Source of the DNA: Streptomyces fodineus | GTDB taxonomy: Bacteria > Actinomycetota > Actinomycetes > Streptomycetales > Streptomycetaceae | Length of the DNA stretch: 64,000 bases | Assembly (NCBI RefSeq): GCF_001735805.1 | Contig: NZ_CP017248.1 | Location: 1,860,001 to 1,924,000 of the forward strand | Direction: 5' to 3' | Shown: positions 61,126-64,000 of the stretch, piece after piece | Numbering within the stretch: the stretch's first letter is position 1 | How the letters are laid out: the number at the start of each line of letters is the position of its first letter | Program-made: the position numbers and the translations under genes | The notes under the pieces: model-generated | Seen by the model: only the letters and a program-made list of their open reading frames with translations | Database searches by the model: none | What the model was told of the DNA's origin: nothing

Positions 61126-61743
61126 TCAGTTGACGCACGGCACACCGCCTGCCTTCACAGCCGGGCCGTAGTCGTCCGCTGTTGTCGTGCTCGACGCGGA
61201 AGCGGTCGGCGTCCGGGTCGGAGCTGCCTGACTGGGATGCGTGTAGTCCTCGCCGAGGGTGACGCCGACGTGGCCCGCGGACACGGCGGGACTGGCAGTG
61301 GCGGTGCCGGCGTGGAGCCGGCCGGCGATCTGCTGAGCCGCCTGCTGTGCCCTGGCACCGTAGCGGACGGTGGTCGCAGGCTGCGTGGTGGTGTTGCCCG
61401 TCGTACCGGCCGTGTAGCCGAGTTCGACCAGAGTGGAGAGCGCCTTCGAGGCGAGGCCCCGACCGCCGTTGCCGTTGATGACATCCACGGTGGCGGGCGC
61501 GGCCGCAGTGGTGCCGGAGGCCGCGGGAGACCGGGCACCGGCCGCTCCGAAGGCTTGCTGCACGATCGACTTGATCTCCTCCGGATCCACGAGGTTGACG
61601 TCCTCGCGGTTGCGGATCCCGAAGCCCTCGATGGGCAGGGTGCGGAACACGACGTTGCCGCCGGTGAGGTCCGGGGCCTGCTGTGCGAAATCGAGCACGT
61701 TCCAGCTGCTGTCCAGGACGACATCCTTATGCGGGAACTTCAC
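61126..61743 (-). pseudogene. LytR-CpsA-Psr (LCP) family protein, N-terminus lost
   Basis: The frame opens at a GTG in the middle of the family: KDVVLDSSWNVLDFAQQAPD, LTGGNVVFRTLPIEGFG, IRNREDVNLVDPEEIKSIV, then a LytR_C domain (TVDVINGNGGRGLASKALST to VSAGHVGVTLGEDY). The signal anchor and the catalytic LCP domain, which transfers glycopolymers to peptidoglycan, are missing, about 250 residues. The rest has no internal stop, so truncation is recent or the C-terminal fragment is expressed from the GTG. Confidence 0.75.
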
Positions 61744-61804
61744 CCGTCACCCGATTCAGACGGTGTCAGAGCACAAACTCGACCAGCCTGCCTGGGCGGT
61801 GCAG

Positions 61805-62710
61805 CTAACCCAGCTCCACCGCCAGCATCCCGGCCTGCCGGGAATCGGGTGTGCTGTGCGTCCAGCCTCGGTCCGAGGCGGCGCTGCTCCAGCGCCGGCC
61901 GTCGAACGTCACGGATGTGGCGTGCAGTGCGGTGGCGTGGCAGAGCAGCCACAGGGCGAGGGACCAGCCGGTGGAAGCCTGCTCGGTCGCAATCGGGAAG
62001 CTGACGCTGTCGCCGCCGGTCACGGGCAGGGCGACCGGCGCGTCGCCGAACTCCCGCCGGACGGCTGCCGCGACACCGCTGCCGTCACCGGCCTCGCTCA
62101 CGGCGCCCACCGCGCTGCTCGCTGCACCGGAGGGAGCCGGGTCGGCCCCACTCACCGTGCAGTTCAGCGCCGGCCCCTCCCGCCCCGTCAGCACGTCGGC
62201 CAGCGTCGCCGCCATGGCCTCATGTGATGCGTAGGCCTCCGGGTAGCCGCTGTGCTGGACTCGCTGCGCGGCGACGGTGACCGGAAGGCCGAGGTAGTCG
62301 GGCACCTTGACCAGCGCGTCGAAGAACTTGCCCGACGCGTAGACGGGGTCGCGGATCTGGGCGGGAGTGCCCCAGCCTTGGGACGGGCGCTGCTGGAACA
62401 GGCCGAGGGAGTCGCGGTCCCCGTACGTCAAGTTGTGGAGTTTGGACTCCTGGATCGCGGTCGCCAGGGCGATGGTGACGGCGCGTTCCGGCAGGCCGTG
62501 CGCGTGGGCCACGGCCGCGATGGTCGCGGCATGGGACGCCTGGTCCAGATCGAGCGTGACCGTCGTACCGTCCGTGCCCTGCGCCGTGCACTCGTCGGGA
62601 GTCGCCGAGCGGATGAACCGGACGGCGAGATAGCTCACGAGCGCCAGAACCACGCTCACCCCGATCAGCACCGCCCACGCCTTGCGGCGCCCCCTCCTGC
62701 GTGCCGCCAC
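61805..62710 (-). CDS. Exported transglycosylase-like protein
   Basis: A 301-residue protein with an N-terminal signal anchor (AWAVLIGVSVVLALVSYLAV). The next segment, AHGLPERAVTIALATAIQES then KLHNLTYGDRDSLGLFQQRP and SQGWGTPAQIRDP, looks like a lysozyme-type lytic fold with the catalytic Glu in AIQES and a GLFQQ motif as in SLT/goose-type enzymes. The C-terminal 100 residues (LPVTGGDSVSFPIATEQAST ... AGMLAVEL) form a second, unknown domain. Streptomyces homologues are often called putative heavy-metal or conserved secreted proteins. It is divergent from the second SEDS gene. Confidence 0.8.
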   Translation of the reverse strand: MAARRRGRRKAWAVLIGVSVVLALVSYLAVRFIRSATPDECTAQGTDGTTVTLDLDQASHAATIAAVAHAHGLPERAVTIALATAIQESKLHNLTYGDRDSLGLFQQRPSQGWGTPAQIRDPVYASGKFFDALVKVPDYLGLPVTVAAQRVQHSGYPEAYASHEAMAATLADVLTGREGPALNCTVSGADPAPSGAASSAVGAVSEAGDGSGVAAAVRREFGDAPVALPVTGGDSVSFPIATEQASTGWSLALWLLCHATALHATSVTFDGRRWSSAASDRGWTHSTPDSRQAGMLAVELG

Positions 62711-62748
62711 GCCGACCCTCCTCTTACCTGCCCTCGACTACAGTTCAG

Positions 62749-62764
62749 TTGCGTTGTTGCGCAA
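62749..62764 (+). promoter_or_regulatory. TTGCNTNNTTGCGCAA motif, copy 4 (between the transglycosylase-like and SEDS genes)
   Basis: Sequence TTGCGTTGTTGCGCAA, 14 of 16 positions identical to copy 1. It lies in the 119-base divergent gap, 39 bases from one start codon and 65 from the other, and is followed by AT-rich CATATAACC. Confidence 0.6.
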
Positions 62765-62829
62765 CCATATAACCCTGACCGAGTCCTGGAGCGGGAGTCG
62801 AGGGGGTGGACCCGATCGAGGGGGAAAGC

Positions 62830-64000
62830 ATGACTGGTCGGCGTGGACCGGCGAAACTGGCCGTGCGGCCGGGCCGGTCAGGACGCATGAGTGAGCGGAA
62901 CCTGGAGCTTCTCCTGCTCCTCGGCGCCATCCTCATCTGCTGCTACGGCTATGCGGAGACGGCCCTCGCCGTCAGCGGGAAGCTGCCGCCGAGTATGGCG
63001 CTGACATGCCTGACGGCGGCCGTGATGCCCGTGGTGTGCCATGTCACCGTACGCCGGTTCGCGCCGCACGCCGATCCGCTGATCCTGCCCCTGGCCACCC
63101 TGCTCAGCGGTCTGGGTCTCGTCCTGATCCACCGCCTCGACCTCGCCTACGCGTCGCACTACCACCACTCGACGGCCGCGGCATCGGGTCAGCTGATGTG
63201 GTGCGGCATCGCGGTGGCGGTGTTCGCCGCGGCGGTCGTGCTGCTCATGGACCACCGCAGGCTTCAGCGCTACCCGTACGTCACCATCGCCATGGGGCTG
63301 GTCCTGCTGATGGCACCGGCGTTCTATCCCGGCGACGTCTACGGCGCCAAGCGGTGGATCTTCATCGGCCCGCTGTCCTTCCAGCCCGGAGAGTTCGTGA
63401 AGATCGTCATCGTGGTCTTCTTCGCGGGATACCTGACGCTGCGCAGGGACGCCCTCGCGCTCGCCGGACGGCGGCTCATGGGCATGTATCTCCCGCGCGG
63501 GCGGCAGCTCGGCCCCGTCGCGGCCGTGTGGATCCTCAGCCTGCTCGTCCTGGTCTTCGAGCGGGACCTCGGCACCTCGCTGATCTTCTTCGGCATCTTC
63601 GTGATCATGCTGTACGTCGCCACCGAGCGCACCAGCTGGGTCGTGTTCGGCGTCGCCATGTTCGCCGTCGGCGCGTTCGTCGTCGGTTCCTTCGAACCGC
63701 ACGTCCACGGCCGCGTCGTGGCCTGGCTGCACCCGATGGACATCTTCCTCCCGCCCGACAAGCGCCCGCCTGGGCTCATCTCGGACCAGGCCGCCCAGGC
63801 CCTGTTCAGCTTCGGCTCCGGCGGCATCCTCGGCTCCGGCCTCGGCGAGGGCCATCCCGAGCTCATCGGCTTCGCCGGGCGCAGCGACTTCATCCTGACC
63901 ACGGTCGGCGAGGAACTCGGCCTGACCGGGGTCACGATCGTCATCCTCCTCTACGCTCTGCTCGCCGAGCGCGGCCTGCGTACGGCCCTCACCGTCACCG
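62830..64000 (+). CDS. RodA/FtsW/SpoVE-family SEDS protein (partial, C-terminus outside window)
   Basis: About 390 residues are visible from an ATG at 62830 (GAGGGGGAAAGC upstream). SEDS landmarks are LIHRLDLAYASHYHHSTAAA, GAKRWIFIGPLSFQPGEFVK, VLVFERDLGTSLIFFGIFVI (Asp of the catalytic loop), SFGSGGILGSGLGEGHPELI and SDFILTTVGEELGL. It is longer at the N-terminus than the RodA at 53453, like the FtsW-type paralogues that sit with penicillin-binding proteins and PP2C/kinase genes in Streptomyces; that context would lie beyond the right edge. Confidence 0.92.
   Translation, partial: MTGRRGPAKLAVRPGRSGRMSERNLELLLLLGAILICCYGYAETALAVSGKLPPSMALTCLTAAVMPVVCHVTVRRFAPHADPLILPLATLLSGLGLVLIHRLDLAYASHYHHSTAAASGQLMWCGIAVAVFAAAVVLLMDHRRLQRYPYVTIAMGLVLLMAPAFYPGDVYGAKRWIFIGPLSFQPGEFVKIVIVVFFAGYLTLRRDALALAGRRLMGMYLPRGRQLGPVAAVWILSLLVLVFERDLGTSLIFFGIFVIMLYVATERTSWVVFGVAMFAVGAFVVGSFEPHVHGRVVAWLHPMDIFLPPDKRPPGLISDQAAQALFSFGSGGILGSGLGEGHPELIGFAGRSDFILTTVGEELGLTGVTIVILLYALLAERGLRTALTVT

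Noticed and set aside
1..64000. CRISPR arrays, rRNA genes, complete tRNAs, prophage modules
   Set aside because: None was seen on reading both strands; only short tandem or inverted repeats and one tRNA 3' fragment were found. A scan with dedicated tools would be decisive.

Overview
The window is high-GC actinomycete DNA and almost certainly comes from a Streptomyces chromosome. Codon third positions are nearly all G or C, GTG and TTG starts are common, and several families typical of the genus are present (MmyB-type XRE regulator, gamma-butyrolactone-receptor-like TetR, NAPAA/Pls synthetase, NF041680-type transposase). The many broken genes and decayed insertion sequences suggest a chromosome arm or another fast-changing accessory region rather than the conserved core. 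I found no rRNA, no complete tRNA, no CRISPR array and no prophage block.

Layout. 1-2.6 kb: a trypsin-like protease running off the left edge, decayed remnants, and an intact CorA. 2.7-6 kb: a NarL-type two-component pair divergent from a membrane acyltransferase-like gene. 6-12.2 kb: an IS5 remnant, a polysaccharide deacetylase that has lost its metal-binding segment, an esterase, a secreted RNase Sa-like nuclease, a broken P450 and a YihY/BrkB protein. 12.2-15 kb: remnants (CsbD, IS630, MFS, IS4) around one intact glycosyltransferase. 15-23 kb: acyl-CoA oxidase, an MmyB-type regulator with an unknown partner, a ScbR-like TetR, a dead ISL3 element, and an aldo/keto reductase divergent from its likely HxlR regulator. 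22.5-25.8 kb: an OmpR/HK pair with a DUF347 membrane protein. 26-33 kb: a lipoprotein/two ATPases/FtsX permease/response-regulator operon with a divergent histidine kinase. 33-41 kb: a tRNA 3'-end fragment, broken TetR, GPP34 protein, frameshifted FAD monooxygenase divergent from a TetR, an alpha/beta-hydrolase lipoprotein and a truncated IS701. 40.8-44.4 kb: a carboxyethylornithine-synthase-like dehydrogenase with a small Cys protein, then a cold-shock gene and a fatty-acid desaturase. 44.5-46.1 kb: an intact transposase with candidate terminal inverted repeats.

47.4-53 kb holds the best metabolic locus. A 1319-residue adenylation-PCP-membrane protein closely resembles epsilon-poly-L-lysine synthetase (Pls), and a translationally coupled secreted M1 zinc peptidase follows it, as expected for a matching polymer-degrading enzyme. 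53-56.5 kb: RodA and an ArsR regulator lie between two copies of a small secreted protein gene, one intact and one broken. 56.5-60.5 kb: DUF1707, terD and mgtC remnants, a VOC protein, an NRAMP-type transporter preceded by a clear M-box Mg2+ riboswitch, and two small genes. 61-64 kb: a truncated LCP-family gene, a transglycosylase-like exported protein and a second RodA/FtsW protein cut by the window edge.

Themes: cell-wall growth (two SEDS proteins, an LCP remnant, a transglycosylase-like protein), divalent-metal handling (CorA, riboswitch-controlled NRAMP, ArsR), envelope sensing (four two-component systems), and a cationic polymer locus. A repeated sequence, TTGCNTNNTTGCGCAA, lies in four intergenic regions between 47 and 63 kb, including those before both SEDS genes and the NRAMP promoter.
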